A stretch of 64,000 nucleotides of DNA from Candidatus Freyarchaeota archaeon (GCA_030587365.1 JAUQZE010000011.1:1-64000), one strand, 5' to 3'; counted from the first letter of the stretch, positions 35,615 to 44,910 are shown. Translations and numbers: made by a program. The notes: generated by a model not told the origin, from the sequence alone.

Positions 35615-36781
35615 CTAGAAGCCTTTCATGATGGTTTCATATTCTTTAAAGAGGTATCGCGATATGACGTATCGCTGAATCTGGGATGTGCCCTCGTATA
35701 TCTGGAACAGTTTCGCATCTCGGAACAGTTTGGCAATCCGGTAGTTCTCCAGATATCCCCTACCACCATAAATCTGCAACGCATCGGTAGCTATTTTCAT
35801 GGCGTCTTCGGCGCCGACGAGCTTGGCGCAGCTGGAAGCTATGTTATCGTCCTGACCCTGGTCGAGTTGCCAAGCAGCCCTCCAAGTTAGCAGGCGCATA
35901 GCTTCGATGCGGGCGTACATGTCAGCCACCATATCCTGTATCGCTTGAAAGCTGGATATTTTATGCTCAAAAGCTTCACGCTGTTTGGCGTAGTTGATGG
36001 CGTACTCCATGGCTGAGCGTGCTAAGCCGGTCGCAAAGGCTCCTATGGCGGGTCGAGTGTGCATGAATGTGCCCATAGCCAAAAGGAAACCGATACCTTC
36101 GTTGCCGAGGCGGTTCTCCACGGGGACATGGACATTGCGGAGAATAACAGCCCCGGTGTCGGAGGCTCGATGCCCTAGCTTCTCCAGGGGTTTACCGGTG
36201 GACACGCCTTCGGTCTCGCGTGGAACCACGAAAGCACACAAGCCTTCATGGCGCTTTGTGCCCTTTAGTCTGGCAAAGATGACATACAAACTAGCGAAGT
36301 CCCCATTGGTGATCCAAAATTTATTACCGTTCAAAATATATTCGTCGTCTTTGTGTTCGCAGGTCGTTTGGATGCCTGCTACGTCAGAGCCCATGCCGGG
36401 TTCGCTGGTGGCGAAGGAAATGAATTGGAGTTCCTTGGTTAGTGGTGTCAAAAATTTCCTCTTTTGTTCTTCGGTGCCTGTGAGAATGATGGGTGCCGAG
36501 CCGAGGTCGTTTGCGTACATGGAGGTGGCGACTCCGGGGTCGGCTGCGGCTATCTCTTCGACCACTAACATTGATTCAAGAGATCCGTATCCGGGTCCTC
36601 CATACTGTTTTGGAATACCTAGATTCATGAGACCCGCTTTGTGGGCTTTTTCATATATGATGCGGGGGAATTCTCCGCTTTTGTCATATTTTGACGAGAC
36701 GGGAAGTATTTCTTCTATGGCGAACTTTCGCGCCTTGTCACGTAGAGCAATCTGTTCCTTCGAGAGTTGAAAATCTACCAT
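35615..36781 (-). CDS. Acyl-CoA dehydrogenase
   Basis: A 388-residue classical acyl-CoA dehydrogenase: FATSEPGMGSD, KFWITNG, LQIYGGRGYLENYRIAKLFRDAK and the catalytic-Glu motif IYEGTSQIQR near the C-terminus. It uses FAD and oxidises acyl-CoA to the 2-enoyl form. The ATG at 36781 lies nine bases after GGAGG, so it is preferred over the ATG at 36790 that abuts it. Unlike the paralogue at 9380 it has the normal Glu and no extra domain. A ferredoxin gene lies upstream in the same direction. Confidence 0.9.
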   Translation of the reverse strand: MVDFQLSKEQIALRDKARKFAIEEILPVSSKYDKSGEFPRIIYEKAHKAGLMNLGIPKQYGGPGYGSLESMLVVEEIAAADPGVATSMYANDLGSAPIILTGTEEQKRKFLTPLTKELQFISFATSEPGMGSDVAGIQTTCEHKDDEYILNGNKFWITNGDFASLYVIFARLKGTKRHEGLCAFVVPRETEGVSTGKPLEKLGHRASDTGAVILRNVHVPVENRLGNEGIGFLLAMGTFMHTRPAIGAFATGLARSAMEYAINYAKQREAFEHKISSFQAIQDMVADMYARIEAMRLLTWRAAWQLDQGQDDNIASSCAKLVGAEDAMKIATDALQIYGGRGYLENYRIAKLFRDAKLFQIYEGTSQIQRYVISRYLFKEYETIMKGF

Positions 36782-36907
36782 ATTTCCCATCCTCCAAACA
36801 GTTTATGATTTCATGAATTTGCTAATTAATCCTCCTAATAACTAAACGCTCAAATCCCAATTAGTACCTTACATTATTTAAGGTCTGAGCATATTAGGAA
36901 GATTTCC

Positions 36908-37141
36908 CTAACCCGTAAGTATATTAATCTTTTCCTTAGTATCCGCCTGTTTTAATACTAGTGCGTGGCTTTTGCAATGCATAACGCAGGAGAAGCAGTC
37001 GCTTCTTGTGGCGCATTTGGATATATCTACTTCAAATCTTGGATCAATGTCTTTAATTGCCTTGACTGGGCAGGCAGCCATACAGGTTTTGCAGTGTTGA
37101 CATATTTCTGGGTTGGCTAAAACGGGATAATTGAATTTCAA
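36908..37141 (-). CDS. Ferredoxin-like 4Fe-4S protein
   Basis: A 77-residue protein with CQHCKTCMAACPVKA (4Fe-4S) and a second set of Cys in CATRSDCFSCVMHC that deviates from the usual spacing and may bind the second cluster or none. It lies upstream of the acyl-CoA dehydrogenase in the same direction, 126 bases apart, so it could carry electrons from the dehydrogenase pathway; this is inference from position only. Confidence 0.75.
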   Translation of the reverse strand: MKFNYPVLANPEICQHCKTCMAACPVKAIKDIDPRFEVDISKCATRSDCFSCVMHCKSHALVLKQADTKEKINILTG

Positions 37142-37260
37142 AACATCGCCTTACTTTCGGTTGTTCAACGTATTGGAACATAACAACACAACCTATATAT
37201 ACCTTTCTAACCCCTCTTAAAATGATCCTATAAAACAAGTGAGAAAAGTTTCTGTCCTTT

Positions 37261-37476
37261 TTATTCAGCATTTTCAACCTTTCTGATTCTCAGAATCCTT
37301 TTGATTTCTACCATTGAGTTGTAGATTTCATTTAGTAGCAGCAGGTCCCTTATTTCTTTCTCTTCTTTTTCTCGGAGATAAGATGCGTAAACGCCTTTTA
37401 ACCCTCTAAAGAAATCTAAGAGATCCTCATCAGAGATTTTCTTGTTACCCTTAACCATCAGTTTCCCGCTGGTCAA
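37261..37476 (-). CDS. Small hypothetical helical protein
   Basis: A 71-residue charged, helical protein (DEDLLDFFRGLKGVYASYLREKEEKEIRDLLLLNEIYNSMVEIKRIL). It has no metal or catalytic motif. It lies between a longin-like gene and a ferredoxin gene in the same direction. Family not recognised. Confidence 0.55.
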   Translation of the reverse strand: MTSGKLMVKGNKKISDEDLLDFFRGLKGVYASYLREKEEKEIRDLLLLNEIYNSMVEIKRILRIRKVENAE

Positions 37477-37603
37477 TTTTTAACCCCCAAAATGTGGTCA
37501 TATCATTTTTACAAATGTAAAAAATACAAATTAGGATTATTTAGAGTGTGTGAAATCGAGGTAATACTTGAAAAACATTTTCCTAAACAGAAGGAAAAGT
37601 TCC

Positions 37604-38104
37604 CTATTTATTGCTTAGAGAATCGTAAATTACGATCTTCTGGACAGTATCTTTAACAAATTTGTCCAACGCTTCTAGGCTACTTTTCGCTAAATTGTTC
37701 CTATTATTGACTTCATTGTATTCTTCTATGAATTGGTCTGCGATTTTTTCGAAGTCTAAAAACTTTGAACGGTCAATCTCCTCGTTGATTTTCACTCCGA
37801 ATTTGTACGTAAAATTCTCAGCCAGTGACCGTAATAATTTCGTTATTGATGTTTCATCCTTATCATTTTCGAGTTCAGTGACTATAACAAAAATTACTTT
37901 ATCATGTACATGGTAAAAAAACCTTAGAAATTTTGTCTCCATTTTCGTTATCTGGTCTTCACAGTACTCTTTAAAAAAATTGAAAATCGCAGAAATAAAC
38001 CCACCTATCAGATCCTCATCTGGACTACTAACGTCGTTATTATAGGTTCTATGAAATAGAGAAAAACCAGTATCCTTTATTATGTATACTGCCTTTATCG
38101 CCAA
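37604..38104 (-). CDS. Longin/roadblock-like domain protein
   Basis: A 166-residue protein. The first 90 residues (IKAVYIIKDTGFSLFHRTYNN ... DLIGGFISAIFNFFKEYCEDQITKMETKFLRFFYHVHDKVIFVIVTELE) have the strand-helix pattern of longin or roadblock-type domains, including the GGFISAI helix start. Such archaeal proteins often partner Rab/Arf-like small GTPases, which are not in this window. The C-terminal half is helical and polar. There is no membrane segment. The assignment is by pattern only. Confidence 0.55.
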   Translation of the reverse strand: MAIKAVYIIKDTGFSLFHRTYNNDVSSPDEDLIGGFISAIFNFFKEYCEDQITKMETKFLRFFYHVHDKVIFVIVTELENDKDETSITKLLRSLAENFTYKFGVKINEEIDRSKFLDFEKIADQFIEEYNEVNNRNNLAKSSLEALDKFVKDTVQKIVIYDSLSNK

Positions 38105-38561
38105 TTAGTTTTAACCCCCAAAATTATGTGGTCAGCCAGCCTACAATCATGTTTGGGTGTTTTAGTTTTGTGTGTTCCAAAGTCTTTCTCCTTTAAACAT
38201 TAGTTTATTATTAGAAAATCGTTACTAGAACAAATCCATCTTTATACTCTGAAATTTGTGAGTTGTGAAATTTTGGTATCCTTCATGTACCTAGCCTTTT
38301 TTAACTCTTAGTTTACTAATTCTTTCCCTATTGTACTATAAAAACCCCCTAAAAAGAGGATGAGAAACAAACCCGTATCGTTAAGCCGTTATCACATATG
38401 GAGAAATCCAAATATGCATCTACCTGTACTATCAATAATCTTAATTTTCTCGAATATGTAAACTCCCCAAAAAATTGTGTTGAAACTAAGAAATCTATCA
38501 TAAAGTTTATCAGTCATGTCTTATTCGTGTGAGTAGAGAAATTTAGGGAAGTGGAAAAAGT
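38105..38561. other. AT-rich intergenic region without recognised gene
   Basis: This 457-base gap lies between the leftward longin-like gene and the rightward fwd-type ferredoxin gene. I see short frames only and no RNA gene. A GGGAAGTG ribosome site precedes the ATG at 38562. It must hold the two divergent promoters. Confidence 0.4.
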
Positions 38562-39035
38562 ATGCCTGCATTAAACGCTTTCCAAGTATACAAGCTTTTA
38601 CCACAAACAAACTGTGGTAGATGCGGACTCGCAAATTGCATGGCCTTCGCAGTGGAATTGCTAAGCGGTAAAAAGAAGGTTGAAAACTGCCTCCCGCTAA
38701 TAGAGGAATCCAAATATGCAAGCAAGCTGAAACAACTCCAAGAAATATTCACAACCACAGACGAAGTCCAAGAAACAGGACTGGTATATCACGAAGACAA
38801 ATGCACCGGCTGCGGCGCATGCGTCACAGTCTGCCCAGTGGATGTTAATGCCTCTCAGCTCATTGCTGGAGGCAAAGGATGTGAAGTTGAGGGTGTAGTG
38901 TTTCGTGTGGAGGACGGGAAGACCAAGATAGTTGACTTGAAAAAGTGCAGAAGGATGGGGTCTCAAAAGACTTGTCGTGTATGTGAAATATACTGTGGTA
39001 CTGGTGCAATAGAGATACGTGCGGTTGGAGGCTAA
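38562..39035 (+). CDS. Iron-sulfur protein with CFeSP-like 4Fe-4S domain and ferredoxin domain, Fwd-associated
   Basis: A 157-residue protein. The N-terminal QTNCGRCGLANCMAFA is the 4Fe-4S motif (PF04060 type) seen in corrinoid iron-sulfur proteins and similar electron carriers, followed by a Cys-containing stretch, then CTGCGACVTVCP (residues 83-) and CRVCEIYCGTGAI as ferredoxin clusters. It ends 3 bases before fwdB, so it is very likely the electron-feeding partner of the formylmethanofuran dehydrogenase, in the position that FwdF/FwdG occupy in methanogens. It has a different domain layout from those. Confidence 0.8.
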   Translation: MPALNAFQVYKLLPQTNCGRCGLANCMAFAVELLSGKKKVENCLPLIEESKYASKLKQLQEIFTTTDEVQETGLVYHEDKCTGCGACVTVCPVDVNASQLIAGGKGCEVEGVVFRVEDGKTKIVDLKKCRRMGSQKTCRVCEIYCGTGAIEIRAVGG

Positions 39036-39038
39036 CTC

Positions 39039-40337
39039 ATGGAGGATTTTAATCAGGTTGTCTGCATTGGGTGTGCTCTTCTATGCGATGATATTAAGGT
39101 TAAGGTTGAGGGTGGGAAAATTGTATCTACACTTCATACCTGCGTTCGTGGCGAATGGGCTCTGCGTAACGCCAATAGTGAGTTTCGCTTAACCTCACCT
39201 CTAGTTAAAAAGAACGGCAAACTTGTGAAGGTTTCTTTTGATGAGGCTTTGGATCGCGCATCCGAGATTCTTTTGAATGCTGAGCGTCCCCTCCTGTGGG
39301 GTTGGAGTTCTGCAAGTATTGAGGCTCAGCGCATTGGCATTCTTTTAGCTAAACGTTTGGGTGCGGTTATCGATAGTACCTCCTCTATTTGTCACGGGTC
39401 CAGTATTTTAGCGGGTAGGGAGGCTGGCTTTAGAACTGCGACTCTGGGTGAGGTTAAAAATCGTGCGGATTTACTGGTTTACTGGGGGAGTGATCCCAGT
39501 CACAGTCATCCCCGCCACTTGAGTAGGTATACTGTAATTCCTCGTGGTATTTACACCCAGATGGGTTACGAGCAAAAACAGCTTATGATAATTGATGTGC
39601 GTAAGTCTCGTACTGGGAAGGTTGCTAACCAGGTTTTAGAGATTGAGCCTAACAAGGATTATGAGCTCATCTCCGCAATGAGAATGATTCTGAAAGGTAA
39701 AAACGTTAAAGAGAAAGAGGTTGCGGGAATCCCCGTTAAAACCTTAAATCAAATTATTCAAACTTGGAAGACTCGGCAGTTCGGAGTTATTTTCGTGGGG
39801 TTGGGTCTATCAATGAGTAGAGGCAAGTATCGCAATATTGAAGCCCTGTATAAACTCGTACAGGAGCTTAACGAGTATGCTCGCTTCGTAGCAATTCCCA
39901 TGGCTGGACACTACAACATGGTAGGCTTCAACCAGGTAGCCACATGGCTCACAGGGCAGCCTTTCGGAATTGACACAAGCAGAGGAGACACTTATTCAAA
40001 TCCCGGAGAGACTACGGGAGCAGAGATTATTGCACGCGATGAATTCGATGCGATGCTGGTTGTTGCTTCGGATCCCATGTCTATGATGCCTTCACCCATA
40101 GCGCGAAAGATTGCCAGCAAACCTCTAGTAGTAATTGATTGTCTGGAGAACCCAACAACCAAGTATGCAGACACAGTTCTCCCTGCGGCATTGACTGGTG
40201 TTGAAGCTGAGGGAACAGCTTACAGACTGGATTCCGTGCCCATTAGATTGAAAAAGTTCATTGAATCCATTGGCGACTGTAAACCCGACGAAGAGATTCT
40301 GGCTCTTCTGCTTGAAAAGATTGAAAAATCAAAATAG
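39039..40337 (+). CDS. fwdB: Formylmethanofuran dehydrogenase subunit B
   Basis: A 432-residue catalytic subunit of the molybdopterin oxidoreductase family. It has an N-terminal 4Fe-4S motif (CIGCALLCDDIKV ... HTCVRGEW), the active-site Cys118 in SICHGSS which coordinates Mo or W, and SDPSHSHPRH, GLGLSMSRGK and DTVLPAALTGVEAEGTAYR as cofactor-binding stretches. It reduces CO2 to formate at the pterin centre, with FwdA then forming formylmethanofuran. fwdDA lie at 7 kb and FwdC is not seen in this window, so the complex is encoded at split loci. Confidence 0.9.
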   Translation: MEDFNQVVCIGCALLCDDIKVKVEGGKIVSTLHTCVRGEWALRNANSEFRLTSPLVKKNGKLVKVSFDEALDRASEILLNAERPLLWGWSSASIEAQRIGILLAKRLGAVIDSTSSICHGSSILAGREAGFRTATLGEVKNRADLLVYWGSDPSHSHPRHLSRYTVIPRGIYTQMGYEQKQLMIIDVRKSRTGKVANQVLEIEPNKDYELISAMRMILKGKNVKEKEVAGIPVKTLNQIIQTWKTRQFGVIFVGLGLSMSRGKYRNIEALYKLVQELNEYARFVAIPMAGHYNMVGFNQVATWLTGQPFGIDTSRGDTYSNPGETTGAEIIARDEFDAMLVVASDPMSMMPSPIARKIASKPLVVIDCLENPTTKYADTVLPAALTGVEAEGTAYRLDSVPIRLKKFIESIGDCKPDEEILALLLEKIEKSK

Positions 40338-40503
40338 AAACTCTAATTCCACATAAATTCCTTTTTCCGTTCAATACTTGAATTTTCTAACATTTAGCGT
40401 CTATTCTTAAACCAATAGCCTGTCCACTCCCGTGTCTGAAATGAAGTAAGAAGGAATTCGTAGAAAAGGGAAAGGGTTGGCGATAATAAGTAGCGTTTCT
40501 ATA

Positions 40504-40932
40504 TTACTCCAATTTGAGCTGCATTTTACAGTGTCCGACTCCAAAATGTTCTACTCCTGCCATTGAAGCCTTTTTGACATTCTCTACCGGCTTTACAGAA
40601 CCCATAAGTATTCCCGGTAGAAGGCAGGCGTCCTTTCCGCCTTGTGATCTAAGTGTTTCGTTGGCTGGGCAGACTCTGCATTCGTCAACTTCAACATTCA
40701 AAATGTTGTTTTCTATCTTCACATTTACCTTTTTTCCAAGTTTTAGGTCGTTTTGAAGGTAGTCCTGCAGCTTTTTTTCCAGTTCCTTAAGAGTTATTTT
40801 TCCTCCGCCTCCAACCTCGGAACCAAGTTCTCTACCAAGTTGGACAAAGCCTTTCCTTACGTCTTCACCTAGAGCTTTAACTAGTGCTACATGGTATTTT
40901 TGGAGCAAGCTGTCTGGAATTTGTTCATCCAT
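40504..40932 (-). CDS. Hypothetical Cys-containing protein, 142 residues
   Basis: A mixed alpha/beta protein. The second half has VDECRVCPANETLRSQGGKDACLLPGILMGSVKPV and later GVGHCKMQLKLE, so four Cys and two His could bind a metal. The pattern C-x2-C ... C-x4-G-x3-G recalls the V4R-type archaeal domain, but I cannot confirm it. It has no membrane segment. It is monocistronic and convergent with fwdB. Confidence 0.5.
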   Translation of the reverse strand: MDEQIPDSLLQKYHVALVKALGEDVRKGFVQLGRELGSEVGGGGKITLKELEKKLQDYLQNDLKLGKKVNVKIENNILNVEVDECRVCPANETLRSQGGKDACLLPGILMGSVKPVENVKKASMAGVEHFGVGHCKMQLKLE

Positions 40933-41037
40933 AATCTACACCTCATATCCGATGAGATAGTGGATTATAATAAGTTTTTGTATTAAAATTTAAAAGCGGT
41001 ACAAATTCTAATTTGACGAGAATAAAATTATGTTTAT

Positions 41038-41640
41038 CTATTTTTGTATTCTTCTTAGTTCTAAAAGATGCTTTCTAGTCATGATGGGATTAAAGGCTAA
41101 GCGTACACCAACCGGAACTGTGTTATCGTACTTTGAATAATACAATTTTAGGCGGGAGGGGCTCTTCATAATGTCTAATTGTCTGTTTATCAATATTTGA
41201 GTTATTCTTCTGGCTTCTAGAGCTACAAGTCGAAAACTTTTCACAGCAGCGTACAAGTTCTTTCTATAAACCAACCAGTCTCCAAAAACAAGAAATATTA
41301 CGAGGAGAAGGAGTGGAAATACACCGATAAGTGAAACCCCTGTTTGTAGTTGTGAAAAACTCGAGACTAAAAATAGCGTGGAGATAAAACCTGTAACTAT
41401 TACTAGAATCATTAAACCTATAATCAAACGGAAACCCGAGAATCTTTGAAAAGCCGACCGCATCTGTTCTAATTCTTTCCTTAAACCTAGCCAGTCAACC
41501 TTTTCCCTTTCACCAATTATTTTCATCGCCTCATCAAAGCTAGGATCCCTCAGTAACCTATTGGTAAATAGAGGGGGTCTGAGTCCTGCGTAAGCGTCAA
41601 GCTCTTCTATCCAAAGTTTTAATCTCTTTTCCAACGACAT
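41038..41640 (-). CDS. Two-helix membrane protein, function unknown
   Basis: A 200-residue protein with a polar N-terminus (KLWIEELDAYAGLRPPLF), two adjacent hydrophobic segments at about residues 72-128 (FRLIIGLMILVIVTGFISTLFLVSSF and SLIGVFPLLLLVIFLVFGDWLVY) and a basic cytoplasmic C-terminal half. The family is not recognised. It stands alone, upstream and divergent from the dehydratase operon. Confidence 0.6.
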   Translation of the reverse strand: MSLEKRLKLWIEELDAYAGLRPPLFTNRLLRDPSFDEAMKIIGEREKVDWLGLRKELEQMRSAFQRFSGFRLIIGLMILVIVTGFISTLFLVSSFSQLQTGVSLIGVFPLLLLVIFLVFGDWLVYRKNLYAAVKSFRLVALEARRITQILINRQLDIMKSPSRLKLYYSKYDNTVPVGVRLAFNPIMTRKHLLELRRIQK

Positions 41641-41791
41641 TTTTTGCCACTTCTATGGATGTTTCAACCAGATTCCCTTATTAGCTTTAAATTTTTCAGC
41701 TTATAGTTATCTGGTTGGTAAATTTAGGTTTTCTGTGATGGGAAAGTTTTAAGACTATTGAATATTAGTTTTCATTATCTGCGATTAAGGG

Positions 41792-42904
41792 ATGCCCACC
41801 TTGATAAAGGCTTTTGAAGACCTTGTTTCGAATCGTCATGATAATGCAATCAAATGGAAGAATATGGGTAAGAGCGTTTTCGGCTACTTCTGCACCTATG
41901 TTCCTGAGGAAATCATTCACGCTGCAGGGATTATACCGGTAAGAATGATGGGCGGTTCCGATGATATAACTCTGGCAGATGTTCACCTACCGAGCTACGT
42001 GTGTTCCTTCGCCCGCAGCTGCTACGATCAGGGTCTAAAGGGAGTTTACAGCTATCTGGACGGTGTGATATTCCCCTGCACATGTGACACCATTATTGCA
42101 CTGTACAGTATCTGGAAAGCGGACATCAAAACACCCTATGTCGGCTTCGTGGATCCCCTCTGCGCAAAAACAGAAACCGCAAAGAAATATTTCCGAGAAG
42201 AAGTAGCCAGATTCAAGGAATCACTGGAAAGCTTTCTGGGGGGAGAGATTTCCGATACTTCCCTTCAGAAATCAATAGAAATCTATAATGCGAACAGAAG
42301 ACTCTTGAAAGAAGTCTACGAACTCAGAAGAAGTTCACACCCTCCGATTTCTGGAGTTGAAGCTCTGGACATAGTTAAGTCAAGCATGCTGACCCCTAAG
42401 GAAGAACACAGTCGCTTGCTAGAAAACTTACTAAATAAAATCTCAGAAAGGGACGATCCGCCAGAGTCAGGAGTGAGAATACTTGTTTCGGGCAGCGTGA
42501 TCTATGACCCAGAAATACTGAGAATGATTGAGAACTCCGGAGGACTTATAGTAACCGACGACCTCTGCACAGGAACCCGCTACTTCTGGGACTTGGTTAA
42601 TACAAACCTCCCTCCTCTGACTGGTATCGCTGACCGATACTATGAAAGAATCCCCTGTCCCTGCAATTACTCTCCAGAGAGACGTTTAGAACATATTCTA
42701 TCTCTTATAAGGGATTACAACGTTGAGGCGGTGGTCTTCACGCTGCAAAAGTTTTGCGACCCACACCTGTTCGACTATCCTTTCATAGGGGAGAGTTTGA
42801 AAGAAGCTGAAATCTCCACACTTCTCCTCGAGACTGAACACGTGAGCTCTCCCCTGGGTCCTCTAAAAACTAGAATTGAGGCTTTCTTAGAAACAATCCA
42901 ATAA
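41792..42904 (+). CDS. 2-hydroxyacyl-CoA dehydratase / benzoyl-CoA reductase-type subunit 1 (HgdB/BcrB family)
   Basis: A 370-residue protein of the BcrB/HgdA family: N-terminal GKSVFGYFCTYVPEEIIHAAGIIPVRMMG, the Cys in PSYVCSFARSCYDQG and FPCTCDTI, VSGSVIYDP and CPCNYSPERR are the typical cluster and structural motifs. With its neighbour it would form the heterodimeric D-component, which removes water from (R)-2-hydroxyacyl-CoA, or in the aromatic branch reduces benzoyl-CoA, after a single electron from the activase. Sequence alone does not decide between the two. First gene of a three-gene operon. Confidence 0.85.
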   Translation: MPTLIKAFEDLVSNRHDNAIKWKNMGKSVFGYFCTYVPEEIIHAAGIIPVRMMGGSDDITLADVHLPSYVCSFARSCYDQGLKGVYSYLDGVIFPCTCDTIIALYSIWKADIKTPYVGFVDPLCAKTETAKKYFREEVARFKESLESFLGGEISDTSLQKSIEIYNANRRLLKEVYELRRSSHPPISGVEALDIVKSSMLTPKEEHSRLLENLLNKISERDDPPESGVRILVSGSVIYDPEILRMIENSGGLIVTDDLCTGTRYFWDLVNTNLPPLTGIADRYYERIPCPCNYSPERRLEHILSLIRDYNVEAVVFTLQKFCDPHLFDYPFIGESLKEAEISTLLLETEHVSSPLGPLKTRIEAFLETIQ

Positions 42905-42924
42905 TTAATGGGTGGTTGAAAGTA

Positions 42925-44118
42925 TTGACTGAAAGAGCAAAAAAGTCTCTGGAGGCTTCGAAAGAAGTCTTTAAGTTGGCTTCCGAACACTACTTGGGTG
43001 CTCATGAGGCTAAGAAACAGGATAAGCCGGTTACTTGGATGACCGGGTACGATCCTGTAGAACTACTCTACGCCATGGATGTCGCGGTGGTTTATCCAGA
43101 AAATTATTCCGCGCTATGCGCCGTTACACAGTTGGCACCAAAATTTATTGAAAAATGCGAGCGTTTAGGATATTCCAGTAATTTGTGTTCATATGCTAGG
43201 AACACCATAGGAACGACGTTTGAAGAGGGGGCCCCCCTTGGCGGCCTTGCTCCTCCCGACTTTCTGGTTGTTGCGCGAAAGTTCTGTAAGACCCATATCA
43301 AGTGGTGGCAGGTTCTGAGCCGCCGGTTTAACTGTCCTCTCTTCGTAATAGACTCTCCTTACGTCACCGGTGGAGTGGAAGACTACCACATTGACCACTA
43401 TGTCTCCCAGCTTGAAGACCTGATAGACTTCCTAGAAGAGCAAACGGGTAGAAAACTGGATTACGATAAACTCGCAGAAGTGGTTAAGCTCTCCGATAGG
43501 GCGAGTGAGCTTTGGGATGAAGTTATGGCAATGCGGAGGAATGTTCCCTGCCCTGTTGGAGCATCTGATATACTTTCCTGCATGTTTGCCATAGTAACGC
43601 TGCCAGGCACTAAGACGGCTGTTGAGTTCTATGAAAGGCTGAGAGACGAGGTTAAGGAGAGGGTCAAGAATAAGATTGGCGTGGTACCTGAAGAGAAGCA
43701 TCGTCTGCTATGGGACAACATCGTCCTCTGGTACAATGTAGGATTATCAAACTATTTCCAAAAATTCGGAGCAGTTTTTGTTCTGGAGCCCTACACCATG
43801 GTTTGGAGCGGACGTTTAGATCCTTCAAATCCCCTAGAGTCTCTAGCAAGAAAGTACCTGTTTGCCTTCATAGGGCTGAAGAACAGGGGGGACGCAATGG
43901 TTGAGCTTTGCAAGTTGTACAAGGTGGATGGTGCTGTGATGCACTCCAATAGAAGCTGCAAGTTTTTATCACTGCTAGAATACGAACTAAAAGATCTCCT
44001 GATGGAAAAACTTGGAATTCCCTCATTGATAATCGAAGGAGATCACTGTGACGGAAGAGCCTACTCTGATGCACAAATTAAGATGAGAATCCAAGCTTTT
44101 ATGGAGATGCTGGGATAG
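42925..44118 (+). CDS. 2-hydroxyacyl-CoA dehydratase / benzoyl-CoA reductase-type subunit 2 (HgdB/BcrC family)
   Basis: A 398-residue paralogue of the preceding subunit with TWMTGYDPVELLYAMDVAVVYPENY, a YSSNLCSYARN cluster Cys, TGGVEDYHIDHYVSQLEDLIDFLEEQTGR and SNRSCKFLSLLEYELKD ... EGDHCDGRAYSDAQ. Its second cluster Cys set is less complete than in subunit 1, as is usual for one of the two subunits in this family. TTG at 42925 lies nine bases after GGTGG, so I prefer it over the TTG at 42916. The spacing of 20 bases from subunit 1 shows one operon. Confidence 0.82.
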   Translation: MTERAKKSLEASKEVFKLASEHYLGAHEAKKQDKPVTWMTGYDPVELLYAMDVAVVYPENYSALCAVTQLAPKFIEKCERLGYSSNLCSYARNTIGTTFEEGAPLGGLAPPDFLVVARKFCKTHIKWWQVLSRRFNCPLFVIDSPYVTGGVEDYHIDHYVSQLEDLIDFLEEQTGRKLDYDKLAEVVKLSDRASELWDEVMAMRRNVPCPVGASDILSCMFAIVTLPGTKTAVEFYERLRDEVKERVKNKIGVVPEEKHRLLWDNIVLWYNVGLSNYFQKFGAVFVLEPYTMVWSGRLDPSNPLESLARKYLFAFIGLKNRGDAMVELCKLYKVDGAVMHSNRSCKFLSLLEYELKDLLMEKLGIPSLIIEGDHCDGRAYSDAQIKMRIQAFMEMLG

Positions 44119-44127
44119 GAGAAATGT

Positions 44128-44910
44128 ATGTATACTGCTGGGATTGATATAGGTGCGCTTACGGCGAAGTCCCTTATTCTAGAAGATGAGAGACCCTTAG
44201 CTTTCACAATAATTCCTTCGGGTTCAAACAGTAAAGAGACAGCGGAAAAAGTAATGGAGGCTACTCTGAGTAAAGCCGGGCTTTCTCAGGGAGACGTTGC
44301 ATTCACTGTAGCAACGGGGTATGGTCGTGTAAATGTTCCCTTTGCTGATAAGCAGGTTACCGAGATTTCCTGCCACGCTAAGGGTGCCTACTCACTTTTC
44401 CCAATGGTGAGAACCGTCATAGATATTGGTGGGCAGGACAGTAAGGCTATTAAAATCGGAAAAGACGGTAGAGTAATGGACTTTGCAATGAACGACAGAT
44501 GTGCGGCGGGAACGGGTAGATTTTTGGAGGTTATGGCTAAGGCGTTAGAAGTGAGGCTGGAGGATTTTGGGGAACTTTCACTCCAGTCTAAAAATAAAGC
44601 CAAGATTAGTAATATTTGCACCGTTTTTGCAGAGTCGGAGGTTATTTCGCGAATATCTGAGGGAGCACCGAAAATAGATATCATAGCCGGCATTCATGAC
44701 GCCATTGCTAACAGGGTATTTGGGATGGCGAGCCGGGTGAAAATCGAAAAGGATTTGGTTATGACGGGCGGGGTTGCCAAAAACAGAGGAGTCATAAAGG
44801 CTTTGGAGGAGAAGGTGGGTTTCAAAATTCTGGTGTCCGAAGAGCCGCAAATAGTGGGGGCTCTAGGTGCTGCTATAATAGCTCGAGAAATGGTATTGAA
44901 ACAGTTTTGA
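44128..44910 (+). CDS. BadF/BadG/HgdC-type activase ATPase
   Basis: A 260-residue ASKHA-fold ATPase with IDIGALTAKSLIL and VIDIGGQDSKAI phosphate loops, DRCAAGTGRFLEVMA and ICTVFAESEV, whose two Cys bind the [4Fe-4S] cluster at the dimer interface, and TGGVAKNRGV. It injects a low-potential electron into the preceding dehydratase or reductase with ATP hydrolysis and is reduced by ferredoxin. It starts 9 bases after subunit 2, within the same operon. The set of two subunits plus activase is complete. Confidence 0.9.
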   Translation: MYTAGIDIGALTAKSLILEDERPLAFTIIPSGSNSKETAEKVMEATLSKAGLSQGDVAFTVATGYGRVNVPFADKQVTEISCHAKGAYSLFPMVRTVIDIGGQDSKAIKIGKDGRVMDFAMNDRCAAGTGRFLEVMAKALEVRLEDFGELSLQSKNKAKISNICTVFAESEVISRISEGAPKIDIIAGIHDAIANRVFGMASRVKIEKDLVMTGGVAKNRGVIKALEEKVGFKILVSEEPQIVGALGAAIIAREMVLKQF

